Assembly: GCA_040905365.1 (NCBI GenBank)
Contig: JBBDRQ010000009.1
Coordinates: 1-58,623 of the forward strand
Source: JAHWKV01 sp040905365
Lineage (GTDB): Bacteria > Actinomycetota > CADDZG01 > JAHWKV01
Length of the DNA stretch: 58,623 nucleotides
Direction of reading: 5' to 3'
The position numbers and the translations under genes are program-made. The notes under the pieces are model-generated. The model was given only the letters and a program-made list of their open reading frames with translations. It did not search any database and had not been told where the DNA came from. Positions 36,845-45,097 of the stretch are shown piece after piece. The stretch's first letter is position 1. The number at the start of each line of letters is the position of its first letter.

Positions 36845-39565
36845 TTGACCGGCGACTCTCGAGCGCCGGTAGATAAACAGGCTACGGGGTCGAGGCCGGT
36901 TGCCACCTATCGGGTCCAGCTCACGCCGGAGTTCGGCTTCGACCAAGCGGCGTCTATAGCCGGCTACCTTGCCGACCTCGGGATCAGCCACCTCTACACA
37001 TCTCCGTACCTGCAGGCCGTGCCCGGCAGCACTCACGGCTACGACGTGGTGGATCACACCAAGGTCAACGAGGACCTAGGGGGCGAACAGGCCCATGCGC
37101 GGCTGCTCAAAGCGCTGGAGGAAGCCGGACTGAGCCAAGTGATCGACGTCGTGCCCAACCACATGGCCATCGGCAACGATCGCAACCGGTGGTGGTGGGA
37201 CGTATTGGAGAACGGCGCCGCCAGCCGGTATGCGCGGTACTTCGATGTCGACTGGGACCCGCCGCAGCTTAAACTGCGCCACAAGGTACTCATCCCGGTG
37301 CTCGGTGACCACTACGGAAAGGAGCTGGAGGCCGGGCGAATTGTCGTCAGCCGTCAGAACGCCAGTTTCGTGGTCTCCTATTTCGAGCACCGGATGCCGC
37401 TGGCGCCGCGGTCGCTGGCGTTGATATTGGAGCGTGGGAGCGAGCGGGCTTCCAACCTGGAACTGGAGTCGCTGGCCGCGGCCTACGAGCGCCTGCCCGA
37501 CTCCTCCAAAACCGACGCGGCGAGCGTTCACGAGCGCGACCGGGACCGTCAGGTTCTCAACGCCCGTCTGGCCGGTTTGCTCGACGAGATGCCGCCGCTG
37601 GGCCCCGTACTGGATGCGGTGCTGCGTGACATTTGCGCCGACCCTGACGATTTGGACCGGCTGCTGGAGAGGCAGAACTGGCGCTTGGCCCACTGGAGAA
37701 CCGGAGCCTTCGAGCTCGATTACCGCCGGTTCTTCGACGTGGACCACCTGGTGGCGCTTCGGGTCGACGATGACGCGGTGTTCGAGGACACGCACGGACT
37801 GGTTCTCGGCTGGGTGGCGGAGGGTTCGGTAACCGGCCTGCGCATCGATCACCCCGACGGGCTCACCGATCCGCAGGGCTACTTGGAGCGCCTCGCGCGG
37901 CGCGCGCCGGGCGCCTGGATTGTGGTGGAAAAAATCCTCCAGGTCCACGAGAGTCTGCCCGAGGCGTGGCCGGTGGCCGGCACGACCGGGTACGACTTCG
38001 CAAGGCCGGCAACGGGTCTGTTCGTCGACCCTGCCGCCGAGGATGCTTTCACCGACATCTACCGGGAGATTACCGGCGAATCCAGGAGCTGGGAGGAGGT
38101 GGCGGAGGCCGGCAAGCAACGGGTGGTCCGGGAGGTGCTGGCGACCGAGGTCAATCGTCTGACGGTGCTGTTCGCAAAGGTGTGTGAGCGCCACCGCCGC
38201 TACCGCGACTATCTGCGAAGGGAGCTTGCAGAGGTTCTGCGCGCGGCGCTGGAGAGCTTCGGTGTGTACCGGACCTACGTCCGGCCTTCCGGCGAAGCGG
38301 CGTCCGCGGATGTGGAGCGGGTAACCGAGGCCATCGTACGCGCCGCCCGGACGCGGGACGACTTGGACCCGGAGCTTTTGGAATTTCTGCAGGACCTGCT
38401 GTTGCTGCGCGTCGAGGCCCAGCCGGACCCTGACGACGGCGACGGGCGGGGATTGGTTCCCGAGGTGGAGTTGGCGCTGCGTTTCCAGCAGCTATCGGCC
38501 CCGGTCATGGCCAAGGGGGTGGAGGACACCGCCCTTTACAACTACAACCGGCTGGTTGCGCTCAACGAGGTGGGCGCTGACCCGGGAGTCTTCGGAACTA
38601 CGCCGAAGCAGTTCCACGACTGGTGTCTTCAGGTGCAAAAGAGCCGGCCCTCGACGATGCTCGGCACCTCCACCCATGACACCAAGCGTTCCGAGGACGT
38701 ACGCGCCCGGCTGGCGGTGCTCAGCGAGATGCCCGAGCTCTGGCGGAGTAAGGTGCTCGGTTGGATCGCTATGAACGCCGCGTCGCGCAGCCCGCTGCTG
38801 GACCGCAACATCGAGTACCTGCTCTACCAGACGCTGGTCGGGGCGTGGCCCATCTCCGCCGACCGACTGGCAGCGTACATGGAGAAGGCGTCCCGGGAAG
38901 CCAAGGCCCAGACCTCCTGGACCGAGCCCAACGCCGAGTACGACCGCGCATTGAGCGATTTTGTCAAGCAGATACTGGCCGACCCGGAGTTTGTGAGCGA
39001 TCTGGAGGAGTTCACCGGCCGGTTGGTCGGTCCGGGCCGGATCAACTCCGTAGCGCAGACGCTGCTCAAGCTCACCGCACCCGGTGTGCCCGATGTCTAT
39101 CAGGGGTGCGAGCTTTGGGATTTGAGTCTGGTGGATCCGGACAACCGCCGGCCCGTCGATTTCGAGCACCGCCGGCGGCTGCTGTCGCAGTTGGACGCCA
39201 TGAGCCCGGAGGAGGTGATGAAGCGCTCAGACCAGGGTCTGCCCAAACTGCTGGTGTTGAGTCGTGCCCTGCGGTTGCGGACCCGCAGCCCCGAGAGTTT
39301 TGGTGCCGGGGCCGATTACGTGCCGCTGCCGCTGGAGGGACCGCACCGCCGCCACGTGCTGGCCTACAGCCGGGCCGGTTCGGTGGTCGCGGTCGTGCCC
39401 CGGCTGGTAGCCGGCCGGCCGGAAGGTTGGGGCCGCGCGCGGGTGGCGATCCCCGACGGCCGCTGGCTAAACGTGCTTACCGGCGATACGGATACCGGGG
39501 GGTGGAGGCCGGCCGGCCAGATCCTGCAGCGGTTCCCCGTAGCGCTGCTGCACAGGCTGGAGTGA
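36845..39565 (+). CDS. treY: Maltooligosyl trehalose synthase
   Basis: 906 residues, GH13. It isomerises the terminal alpha-1,4 bond of a maltooligosaccharide to alpha-1,1. Conserved regions appear in order: TYRVQLTPEFGFDQAA with LYTSPYLQAVPGSTHGYDVVD, DVVPNHMA, GLRIDHPDGLTDP (catalytic Asp), IVVEKIL (acid/base Glu) and TSTHDTKRSEDVRAR. It starts at TTG 36845 after GAGG with 5-nt spacing. It ends by overlapping treZ in TGATG. The treY/treZ pair makes trehalose from glycogen-like chains; no debranching enzyme TreX is in the window. Confidence 0.95.
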   Translation: MTGDSRAPVDKQATGSRPVATYRVQLTPEFGFDQAASIAGYLADLGISHLYTSPYLQAVPGSTHGYDVVDHTKVNEDLGGEQAHARLLKALEEAGLSQVIDVVPNHMAIGNDRNRWWWDVLENGAASRYARYFDVDWDPPQLKLRHKVLIPVLGDHYGKELEAGRIVVSRQNASFVVSYFEHRMPLAPRSLALILERGSERASNLELESLAAAYERLPDSSKTDAASVHERDRDRQVLNARLAGLLDEMPPLGPVLDAVLRDICADPDDLDRLLERQNWRLAHWRTGAFELDYRRFFDVDHLVALRVDDDAVFEDTHGLVLGWVAEGSVTGLRIDHPDGLTDPQGYLERLARRAPGAWIVVEKILQVHESLPEAWPVAGTTGYDFARPATGLFVDPAAEDAFTDIYREITGESRSWEEVAEAGKQRVVREVLATEVNRLTVLFAKVCERHRRYRDYLRRELAEVLRAALESFGVYRTYVRPSGEAASADVERVTEAIVRAARTRDDLDPELLEFLQDLLLLRVEAQPDPDDGDGRGLVPEVELALRFQQLSAPVMAKGVEDTALYNYNRLVALNEVGADPGVFGTTPKQFHDWCLQVQKSRPSTMLGTSTHDTKRSEDVRARLAVLSEMPELWRSKVLGWIAMNAASRSPLLDRNIEYLLYQTLVGAWPISADRLAAYMEKASREAKAQTSWTEPNAEYDRALSDFVKQILADPEFVSDLEEFTGRLVGPGRINSVAQTLLKLTAPGVPDVYQGCELWDLSLVDPDNRRPVDFEHRRRLLSQLDAMSPEEVMKRSDQGLPKLLVLSRALRLRTRSPESFGAGADYVPLPLEGPHRRHVLAYSRAGSVVAVVPRLVAGRPEGWGRARVAIPDGRWLNVLTGDTDTGGWRPAGQILQRFPVALLHRLE

Positions 39566-41283
39566 TGGAGCGGTTTCGGGTGTGGGCGCCGGGGGCCTCG
39601 GAGATGGAGGTGGTGGTCGACGGTGCCTGCCATGCAATGACCGGGCAGCCCGGGGGGTGGTGGGAGGCTCGCGGGGAGGCCGGCGCCGGCAGCCGGTACA
39701 CCTACCGCATCGACGGCGGCCCCGACCGGCCGGATCCCCGCTCCCATTCGCAGCCGGAAGGGGTGCACGGCCCGTCCTGCGTGGTCGATCACAGCAACTT
39801 TGCGTGGACCGACGCCGGCTGGCGCGGGTTGGAATGGCCGTCGGCAGTTTTGTACGAGCTGCACATCGGCACCTTTTCCCCGGAAGGCACCTTCGACGGC
39901 GCCATCGACAAGCTCGGGCACGTCGTCGATCTGGGTGTGAGCGGGGTAGAGGTGATGCCGGTAGCGCAGTTTTCCGGGACCAGGGGTTGGGGCTACGACG
40001 GCGTGAACCTATTCGCCCCCCATCACAGCTACGGCGGTCCCGAAGGGTTTAAGCGGTTCGTCGACGCCTGCCACGGGGCGGGGCTGGGGGTGGTGCTGGA
40101 CGTCGTGTACAACCACCTGGGCCCCGAAGGAAACTACCTTCCCGAGTTCGGTCCGTACCTGACCGACCACCACGCGACCTTCTGGGGGGGCGCGGTCAAC
40201 TTCGACGGGCCCGGCAGCGCCGGGGTCCGGCGCTTTGTCGTCGACAACGCCCTGATGTGGCTTGGCGACTACCACTGCGATGCGTTGCGGTTGGATGCGG
40301 TGCACGCGATCGTCGACGACTCCGAGGTGCACATCCTCGAAGAGCTTTCAGCTGCGGTCGAACAGCTTGCAAGCCGCACCTCCAGGCGCCTGCAACTCGT
40401 AGCGGAGAGCGATCTAAACGATCCGGTGTTCGTCGAGCCCAGGGGCGCAGGCGGGCACGGACTGGATGCGGTGTGGGCCGATGAATGGCACCATGCGTTG
40501 CACGCAGTTTTGACCGGTGAGACGCAAGGGTACTACCGGGACTTCGGAACGCTGGGTCCGCTCGCCAAGGCGCTTGAGCAGGGTTGGGTCCACGACGGCA
40601 CCTGGTCGGACTTTCGGGGTAGGCCGCACGGGAAGTCGCCGGCCGGGCTCGAGCCGTCTCGGTTGGTGGTGGCTACCCAGAACCACGACCAGGTAGGGAA
40701 CCGGGCCCGCGGGGAGCGCAGTTCCGCCTTGATGGACTTAGGCCGCTTGAAGGCCGCTGCGGCGTTGTTGCTGACCTCGCAATTCGTGCCGCTGCTGTTT
40801 GCAGGAGAGGAGTGGGGCGCGTCGACCCCGTTTCAGTACTTCACCGACCACCAAGATCCTGAACTGGCCAAAGCTGTGAGTCTCGGCAGGCGGCGCGAGT
40901 TCGCATCCTTTGGATGGGAGCCCGAGCAGATACCGGATCCGCAGGATCCGGCTACTTTTGAGCGCTCCAAGCTGGACTGGGATGAACCGCGCGCCGGCAT
41001 CCATCGGGAGATGGTGCAGTGGTACCGGGAGCTGATCGCGCTGCGGCGCCGCGCAAAGCCCGGCGTACCCCGCAGGATCCGCTGCGACCAGGACAAACTG
41101 TGGCTGGCCGTCGAAAGCGCCGAGCTCGCCCTAGTGGTCAATCTGGCCTCGGAAACTGTGATTGTCAGGCTGGATTCGGCCGAGCGAATACTGTCGGCTT
41201 CGGACCCGGACGCCGTAGTGAACGGTTCGTCGGTGTCAGTGCCGCCGGCAGCCGTCGCGGTGGTGTCGGTGCTCGAGGTGTGA
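39565..41283 (+). CDS. treZ: Maltooligosyl trehalose trehalohydrolase
   Basis: 572 residues, GH13. An N-terminal carbohydrate-binding domain (FRVWAPGASEMEVVVDG) precedes the barrel. MPVAQFSGTRGWGYDGV and LDVVYNHLGPEGNYLPEF are typical. Catalytic Asp lies in DALRLDAVHAIVDDS, Glu in LVAESDLNDP, and the transition-state region is TQNHDQVGNRARGERS. It releases trehalose from the TreY product. ATG 39565 overlaps the treY stop by one base, so translation is coupled. It converges with the Mrr-like gene 17 bp away. Confidence 0.95.
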   Translation: MERFRVWAPGASEMEVVVDGACHAMTGQPGGWWEARGEAGAGSRYTYRIDGGPDRPDPRSHSQPEGVHGPSCVVDHSNFAWTDAGWRGLEWPSAVLYELHIGTFSPEGTFDGAIDKLGHVVDLGVSGVEVMPVAQFSGTRGWGYDGVNLFAPHHSYGGPEGFKRFVDACHGAGLGVVLDVVYNHLGPEGNYLPEFGPYLTDHHATFWGGAVNFDGPGSAGVRRFVVDNALMWLGDYHCDALRLDAVHAIVDDSEVHILEELSAAVEQLASRTSRRLQLVAESDLNDPVFVEPRGAGGHGLDAVWADEWHHALHAVLTGETQGYYRDFGTLGPLAKALEQGWVHDGTWSDFRGRPHGKSPAGLEPSRLVVATQNHDQVGNRARGERSSALMDLGRLKAAAALLLTSQFVPLLFAGEEWGASTPFQYFTDHQDPELAKAVSLGRRREFASFGWEPEQIPDPQDPATFERSKLDWDEPRAGIHREMVQWYRELIALRRRAKPGVPRRIRCDQDKLWLAVESAELALVVNLASETVIVRLDSAERILSASDPDAVVNGSSVSVPPAAVAVVSVLEV

Positions 41284-41300
41284 TCTGCCGGAGTCGCTTC

Positions 41301-41888
41301 TCATGCCGGAGCCTGCGTCTTTGTGCGGGAGTTGAGGCGTAGAGCCAGCCGGGCTAGGTCCCGGCCGTCCATGAGCTCGATGTCGTGTTCTGCGGCCAGG
41401 TCGGCGGCAGGCTTGGTGAACCGGGAGGTGGTGACGAAAATGCCCCGATCGACTTGGTGGTGGGTCACCGTGCCCATGAACCGCTGGATTTCCCCGGAGC
41501 CGACCGCTATGCCCGGAGCGTGGCGCTTGCACTGGACCACGATCGTGCGGCCGCACCGATCCTCGCAGAAGATGTCGGCGCCCAGGTCGGCGGGCCCGCC
41601 ACAAAGTTCGGCGCGCCGGTATCCGGAGCGTGCCAGCAGGTCCGCCACTGCCGCCTCGAAGGCGGTCGGAGTCAGCGCCAACAGGTCTCCCAGCGACCGC
41701 AGCCGCCGCCGAGAGCGGACGATGCGGCGGTGGCGGATCCACGCAGCCGTTGCCGTCAAGCCGAGGAACGCCAGCAGCACCAACCGGAGCACTGCCGGGT
41801 TGTGGAGGAGATACCACACTCCGCCGAGCAGGACCGCAGCTAGGGCGGCCCGGCGCCTGGTCCGGGCCCGCAACTTCGATGTCGCCAT
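41301..41888 (-). CDS. Membrane-anchored Mrr-type restriction-endonuclease-like protein
   Basis: 195 residues. Two hydrophobic helices (about 14-28 and 33-49) are followed by a basic linker and an Mrr_cat-type domain with GADIFCED and VVQCKRH, the D...QxK nuclease core. FVTTSRFTKPAADLAAEH and ELMDGRDLARL are family tail motifs. A nuclease held at the membrane might act on foreign DNA or in stress; no partner methylase is present. ATG 41888 is backed by TAGGCT 6 nt upstream. Confidence 0.83.
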   Translation of the reverse strand: MATSKLRARTRRRAALAAVLLGGVWYLLHNPAVLRLVLLAFLGLTATAAWIRHRRIVRSRRRLRSLGDLLALTPTAFEAAVADLLARSGYRRAELCGGPADLGADIFCEDRCGRTIVVQCKRHAPGIAVGSGEIQRFMGTVTHHQVDRGIFVTTSRFTKPAADLAAEHDIELMDGRDLARLALRLNSRTKTQAPA

Positions 41889-41894
41889 GCCCAA

Positions 41895-41900
41895 AGCCTA
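41895..41900 (-). promoter_or_regulatory. Leaderless-type -10 element TAGGCT
   Basis: On the minus strand TAGGCT-N6-ATG 41888. It is identical in sequence to the ettA element and has no Shine-Dalgarno. Confidence 0.5.
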
Positions 41901-41933
41901 GAATCCTCAACCGACAGATTCGGGGATATGCGC

Positions 41934-41969
41934 GGCAAAGCCCCGGAGCCGTAGCTCCGGGGCTTTGCC
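41934..41969 (-). terminator. Strong hairpin after small zinc protein
   Basis: Perfect 16-bp stem (GGCAAAGCCCCGGAGC and its complement) with a CGTA loop. It lies 25 bp past the stop of the small zinc protein and before the Mrr-like gene promoter. A T-run is lacking, as is common for high-GC terminators. It separates the two minus-strand units. Confidence 0.7.
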
Positions 41970-41993
41970 GCTCGGGGAAGCGAACTGCCGGGC

Positions 41994-42170
41994 TTAAGCG
42001 GCGGGACGGACGGCCGGCGCCTCGCGCACGGTGTTCAGAGCGGAGGTGAAGTCCTCCCAATGCTCGTCCTCCTGGGGGCACCCCTGGCCTTCTTTGTACA
42101 GGCGCCCACAGGTGGGGCAGTTCCAAAATCTATCCTGCTTCATGCTGCCGAATAGACGACCAAATGGCAT
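41994..42170 (-). CDS. Small zinc-ribbon-like protein, 58 aa
   Basis: 58 residues from ATG 42170, preceded by a near-perfect Shine-Dalgarno AAAGGAGGTGAG with 6-7 nt spacing, which is strong evidence for expression. It has Cys18-x2-Cys21 in FWNCPTCGRL, Cys31 and His37, a plausible single zinc site, then an acidic stretch. A GTTTGC-N13-GGGTAA sequence upstream (42222-42246) resembles a SigB/SigF-type promoter, so it may be a stress protein. No family name is known to me. Confidence 0.75.
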   Translation of the reverse strand: MPFGRLFGSMKQDRFWNCPTCGRLYKEGQGCPQEDEHWEDFTSALNTVREAPAVRPAA

Positions 42171-42221
42171 CTGTACCTCACCTCCTTTAAGGGGTGTGCC
42201 TAATTCGTAGCTGGGCTTCAG

Positions 42222-42246
42222 TTACCCCTCCCGGGGCCGTGCAAAC
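42222..42246 (-). promoter_or_regulatory. Candidate SigB/SigF-type promoter for small zinc protein
   Basis: Minus strand GTTTGC, 13-nt spacer, GGGTAA. This matches the general-stress consensus GTTT..-N13-15-GGG(T/A)A. The leader to ATG 42170 would be about 45 nt. Confidence 0.5.
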
Positions 42247-42254
42247 CCTGCCTT

Positions 42255-42734
42255 CTATCCCCAGAGCTTGACTTTGGGTTTTGGCGCGGTCGACACCCTG
42301 AATTCGTTGGCTCGGTCCTGGGTTTGCTGGCAACGCACGCACATCTCGGCGGAGGGAATCGCTTTGAGCCGTTCGGGCGCAATGGTTTGCGCGCAGCGGG
42401 CGCACTCACCGTAGGACCCCGCGGCGAGTCGATCGAGGGCATCTTGGTTCTGCCTTAGCAGTTTGCGCAAGGTCTCGACGATCGATTGATTGCGCTCCCA
42501 CTCGAATAGTCCGAACACCAGCTCGGCCGGATCGTCCGAGGCCCCGAGGTCGCCGCTTGCGAACGGCAAATAGTCCGGATCCTGCAGGGAACTGCTCTCC
42601 AGCTGGCGTTGTAGTTCTTTGTTCTTTTGCTCAAGGGAGTGCTTTATGAGTGCAAGCGTCTCAGAGCGGAGGTGCCCGGCTGCGGAGCCCTCCTCCGTGT
42701 CCAGTGCAGGTGAGTGGGTCTCAACTGGGCTCAT
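42255..42734 (-). CDS. DksA/TraR-family zinc-finger protein
   Basis: 159 residues. An N-terminal low-complexity tail leads to an antiparallel coiled-coil (LALIKHSLEQKNKELQRQL ... NQSIVETLRKLLRQNQDAL) and a four-Cys zinc finger, CARCAQTI...CVRCQQ, as in DksA/TraR and RbpA-linked regulators that bind RNA polymerase. The usual coiled-coil-tip Asp-x2-Asp is represented by the acidic GDLGASDDPAEL between helices. ATG 42734 follows AAAGGAA with short spacing. It is divergent from the YihY gene, with a general-stress-type promoter upstream. Confidence 0.85.
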   Translation of the reverse strand: MSPVETHSPALDTEEGSAAGHLRSETLALIKHSLEQKNKELQRQLESSSLQDPDYLPFASGDLGASDDPAELVFGLFEWERNQSIVETLRKLLRQNQDALDRLAAGSYGECARCAQTIAPERLKAIPSAEMCVRCQQTQDRANEFRVSTAPKPKVKLWG

Positions 42735-42775
42735 TGCAGTTCCTTTCACGGAATGGGGGACCGGCTGCTCCTTGG

Positions 42776-42800
42776 GTTCCCCGAGCCGGGCTTGCTAAAC
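42776..42800 (-). promoter_or_regulatory. Candidate SigB/SigF-type promoter for DksA-like gene
   Basis: Minus strand GTTTAG, 13-nt spacer, GGGAAC. The leader would be about 35 nt before ATG 42734. Confidence 0.5.
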
Positions 42801-42853
42801 ATAAAAAGTGTTCGAATGACCAGGGTCGACGCGACGCAGGTCGAGAGCGCGAA

Positions 42854-42878
42854 GTTTTACAGTTTGCGGCAAGGGTAA
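42854..42878 (+). promoter_or_regulatory. Candidate SigB/SigF-type promoter for YihY operon
   Basis: Plus strand GTTTTA, 13-nt spacer, GGGTAA, back to back with the divergent promoter of the DksA-like gene about 55 bp away. Confidence 0.5.
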
Positions 42879-43000
42879 GCAGTGCTTGTAGGGTTATGGC
42901 GTCGACGACCTAAGGGGGGAGGATCTCGACGGACGCGCAGGCAACCACAGAAGGGGTTGGGGACCGTGCCGACCTAGCGGCTGACTCGCCTTGGCGCGTA

Positions 43001-43846
43001 TTGAAGGCGAGTCCTATCGGCACGCTCAAGGAAGCGGCTGGGGAGTTCAAGCGGGATCGAGCGACGCTCGCCGGGGCGGGACTTGCTTTCTACTGGTTTC
43101 TGGCCATCTTCCCGGCCCTGATCGCTGGGGTGGGTATTTTGGATCTGCTGGCCTTGGGCGCGGCCCGTGTTGAGATCCGCCGCCTCATCAACCTCACTCT
43201 CCCACCCAGCGCAGCCGATCAGCTAACGGGAATACTGGGCACCGCGGCCGACCAACCGCGCGCCTCGATCATGGCGGTGGCCTTCGGGTTGATGGTGGCG
43301 CTGTGGGGAGCCTCCACGGGTTTAGCTGCGCTGCAGGAGGGGTTCGACGTTGCCTACGACATCTCCAAGATTCGCTCCTTCGCACACAAGCGAATGCGTG
43401 CGTTCAAGCTGCTGGGTGCGACGGGCCTGCTCGGCGGGTTGGGAATTTTTGTTCTGGCCTTCGGTGGCCCTCTCGGCACGGCGATCCAGCGGAATCTGGT
43501 CAACGGCTGGGGCGGTTTCATGGTGTTGTGGAACGTATTGAGGTTCGGTATCGCGGCGGCTGCGCTGGTGGCGCTAGTGGTTGTGCTGTACCGATTTGCT
43601 CCCAACCGGAAGCCGCCGCCGCTTAAATGGCTGGCCCCTGGCAGCCTGATTGCGGTGACGATCGTGGCCCTCGTGTCGGCCGCGTTCTCTTTGTATGTAC
43701 GCAATTTTGGCTCTTACGCGACTACTTACGGTTCGCTGGCCGGGGTGGTGGTGCTGGTCTTGTGGCTGTACTTGACCGCCCTGGCTCTGATGTTCGGCGC
43801 CGAGCTAAACGGCCTGTTGGAACGCAAGAGCCGTGGCGATAGATAG
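43001..43846 (+). CDS. YihY/BrkB-family membrane protein
   Basis: 281 residues from TTG 43001, six TM helices. Hallmarks are LAGAGLAFYWFLAIFPALIAGVGIL, FGLMVALWGASTGLAALQEGFDVAYDI and the C-terminal YATTYGSLAGVVVLVLWLYLTALALMFGAELN. The role of the family is not settled. The start is doubtful: the frame is open back to 42914 with no ATG/GTG/TTG, and GGAGG (42918-42922) lies 6 nt before ACG 42929, so an N-terminal extension of 24 residues is possible. It is followed after 12 nt by the RsbW-like gene, and a general-stress-type promoter lies upstream. Confidence 0.9.
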   Translation: MKASPIGTLKEAAGEFKRDRATLAGAGLAFYWFLAIFPALIAGVGILDLLALGAARVEIRRLINLTLPPSAADQLTGILGTAADQPRASIMAVAFGLMVALWGASTGLAALQEGFDVAYDISKIRSFAHKRMRAFKLLGATGLLGGLGIFVLAFGGPLGTAIQRNLVNGWGGFMVLWNVLRFGIAAAALVALVVVLYRFAPNRKPPPLKWLAPGSLIAVTIVALVSAAFSLYVRNFGSYATTYGSLAGVVVLVLWLYLTALALMFGAELNGLLERKSRGDR

Positions 43847-43858
43847 GGAGTTCAAGCC

Positions 43859-44245
43859 GTGGCCGGATCAGAAGAGGTGACTGCCTTAAAGTTGGCGGTA
43901 CAGGCAGACAGGGCGGTGCTGTCGTCGATCCGGCGCGCCGTAGCCGAATGGCTGGCCACCACGGCACTGTCTCCGGAGCGGTCGTCCGATTTGCTGATGG
44001 CGGTCAACGAAGCTACTTCCAACGTGGTCGCCCACGCCTATCCGAGTGTCCCGGGGACGGTTGTGGTTGAGGGTGACGTCCGGCGCGATTCGGTGGTGAT
44101 CCGGGTCCGGGACACCGGCTTGTGGCGCCAAGGTGCCGTTGGCGACGGGGGCCGCGGCTACCCGATGATGAAGGCGCTGGTCGATTCGGTGGAGGTGAGC
44201 AGCACGGATTCGGGAACGGAGGTGCTGCTTAGGCAGGCTAAATAG
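43859..44245 (+). CDS. RsbW/SpoIIAB-like anti-sigma factor serine kinase
   Basis: 128 residues, GHKL ATPase fold. The N-box NEATSNVVAHAY (near 55-66), the G1 box VRDTGLW and the G2-like GDGGRGYPMMKALVD are all intact, so it should bind ATP and phosphorylate a STAS protein. It starts at GTG 43859 after AGGGAG with 8 nt spacing, 12 nt past the YihY stop. Its 3' end overlaps tail-to-tail (8 bp) with the second, degenerate ATPase on the other strand. It is the only complete kinase of the three in the cluster. Confidence 0.88.
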   Translation: MAGSEEVTALKLAVQADRAVLSSIRRAVAEWLATTALSPERSSDLLMAVNEATSNVVAHAYPSVPGTVVVEGDVRRDSVVIRVRDTGLWRQGAVGDGGRGYPMMKALVDSVEVSSTDSGTEVLLRQAK

Positions 44246-44633
44246 GCAGGAGCAGTTCTACCCTCGGTCCCTGCTGATCCTCGTTTACCCGGGCCTCGGG
44301 AAACAAGGCGGTGATGAGTTCCCGGCCCATGGTGGCGGTATCTAGCAGTCCGGCAGCCTCCATTGTTTCGCGCTCGGTGCCGGAGGCTTGGTTCCTTATT
44401 CCGTTTAGCCGGAAGGCAAGCGTTCGGTCGGCTACGCTCACCGCTATCTTCAACCGGTCGCCAGAGCGCTCGTCGAGGATGTTCAAGGCCAGGTTGCACC
44501 CCTCGGAAACCGCAAGCTTGAGATCCTCGATAGAGGTCTCCTCGCATCCGTACTTCCGGGCGATGGAGGATGCGAACAGACGGACCGTGCGGACCTGCCC
44601 CGAGTTGGCCGGCACGTCGAGCGTGAAATCCAT
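44238..44633 (-). CDS. Degenerate GHKL-type ATPase domain protein, partner-switching
   Basis: 131 residues from ATG 44633; GAAAGAG lies 6 nt upstream, whereas TTG 44648 overlaps the STAS stop. The fold is RsbW-like (IEDLKLAVSEGCNLALNIL is the N-box region), but the DxG of the G1 box is missing (FRLNGIRNQASG), so kinase activity is doubtful. It ends VELLLPI like its relatives. Cotranscribed with the STAS gene, it may hold the STAS protein or the sigma factor without phosphorylating it. Confidence 0.78.
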   Translation of the reverse strand: MDFTLDVPANSGQVRTVRLFASSIARKYGCEETSIEDLKLAVSEGCNLALNILDERSGDRLKIAVSVADRTLAFRLNGIRNQASGTERETMEAAGLLDTATMGRELITALFPEARVNEDQQGPRVELLLPI

Positions 44634-44644
44634 ATCGGTCTCTT

Positions 44645-44989
44645 TCAATTGCCGGCCACGGGCTCTTCTTCGTCGAGCGAGCCGTACACTTTGAAGACCT
44701 TGTCGAGCCCGGTTACCGATAGAGCACGCTTGACGGGCTCGGTTGGCGCGACGAGCACGAGGGAACCGGACGTTTCAGCAGCCTTCTTCCGCCCCGAGAT
44801 GAGCGCGGCCAGCCCGGAGGAGTCGATGAACTCGACGCCGGCCAAGTCGACCGCTATTTGCGTTTGGCCTTGACTAAGTCGGGTATCGATGTTGGTGCGC
44901 ACCTGGGAGGCGCTGTGGAGGTCGATTTCGCCGGCCACCTGCAAAACCGTCCAAGGCCCGTGCTGCTTAACTTTGAATGTGAGGTCGAT
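44645..44989 (-). CDS. STAS-domain anti-sigma factor antagonist
   Basis: About 114 residues. The phosphorylatable Ser lies in EFIDSSGLAALIS, as in RsbV/SpoIIAA. The first strand WTVLQVAGEIDLHSA would be cut by the only canonical start (TTG 44944). The frame runs upstream through IDLTFKVKQHG to AGGAGG (44996-45001), exactly 6 nt before ATC 44989, so an AUC (or AUU 44992) start is proposed. The unphosphorylated form should bind the anti-sigma kinase and release the sigma factor. A general-stress-type promoter lies upstream. Confidence 0.87.
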   Translation of the reverse strand: MDLTFKVKQHGPWTVLQVAGEIDLHSASQVRTNIDTRLSQGQTQIAVDLAGVEFIDSSGLAALISGRKKAAETSGSLVLVAPTEPVKRALSVTGLDKVFKVYGSLDEEEPVAGN

Positions 44990-45027
44990 AATGATCCTCC
45001 TGCGTGCTCGAGGTAGCTATTCGAAGT

Positions 45028-45053
45028 GTTCCCAGTGTCTGGGTCGAAGAAAC
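45028..45053 (-). promoter_or_regulatory. Candidate SigB/SigF-type promoter for STAS operon
   Basis: Minus strand GTTTCT, 14-nt spacer, GGGAAC. The leader to the proposed start at 44989 is about 30 nt. Confidence 0.45.
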
Positions 45054-45097
45054 GTAAGTATCCTACTTTCAACAGTATCGACTCCGGGAGTTGGCAG

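Noticed and set aside
38761..39564. N-terminal extension of TreZ into TreY
   Set aside because: Reads a shifted frame of treY; TreZ similarity begins at ATG 39565, which overlaps the TreY stop.
41934..41969. Regulatory RNA or riboswitch
   Set aside because: A simple perfect hairpin after a stop codon; best explained as a terminator.
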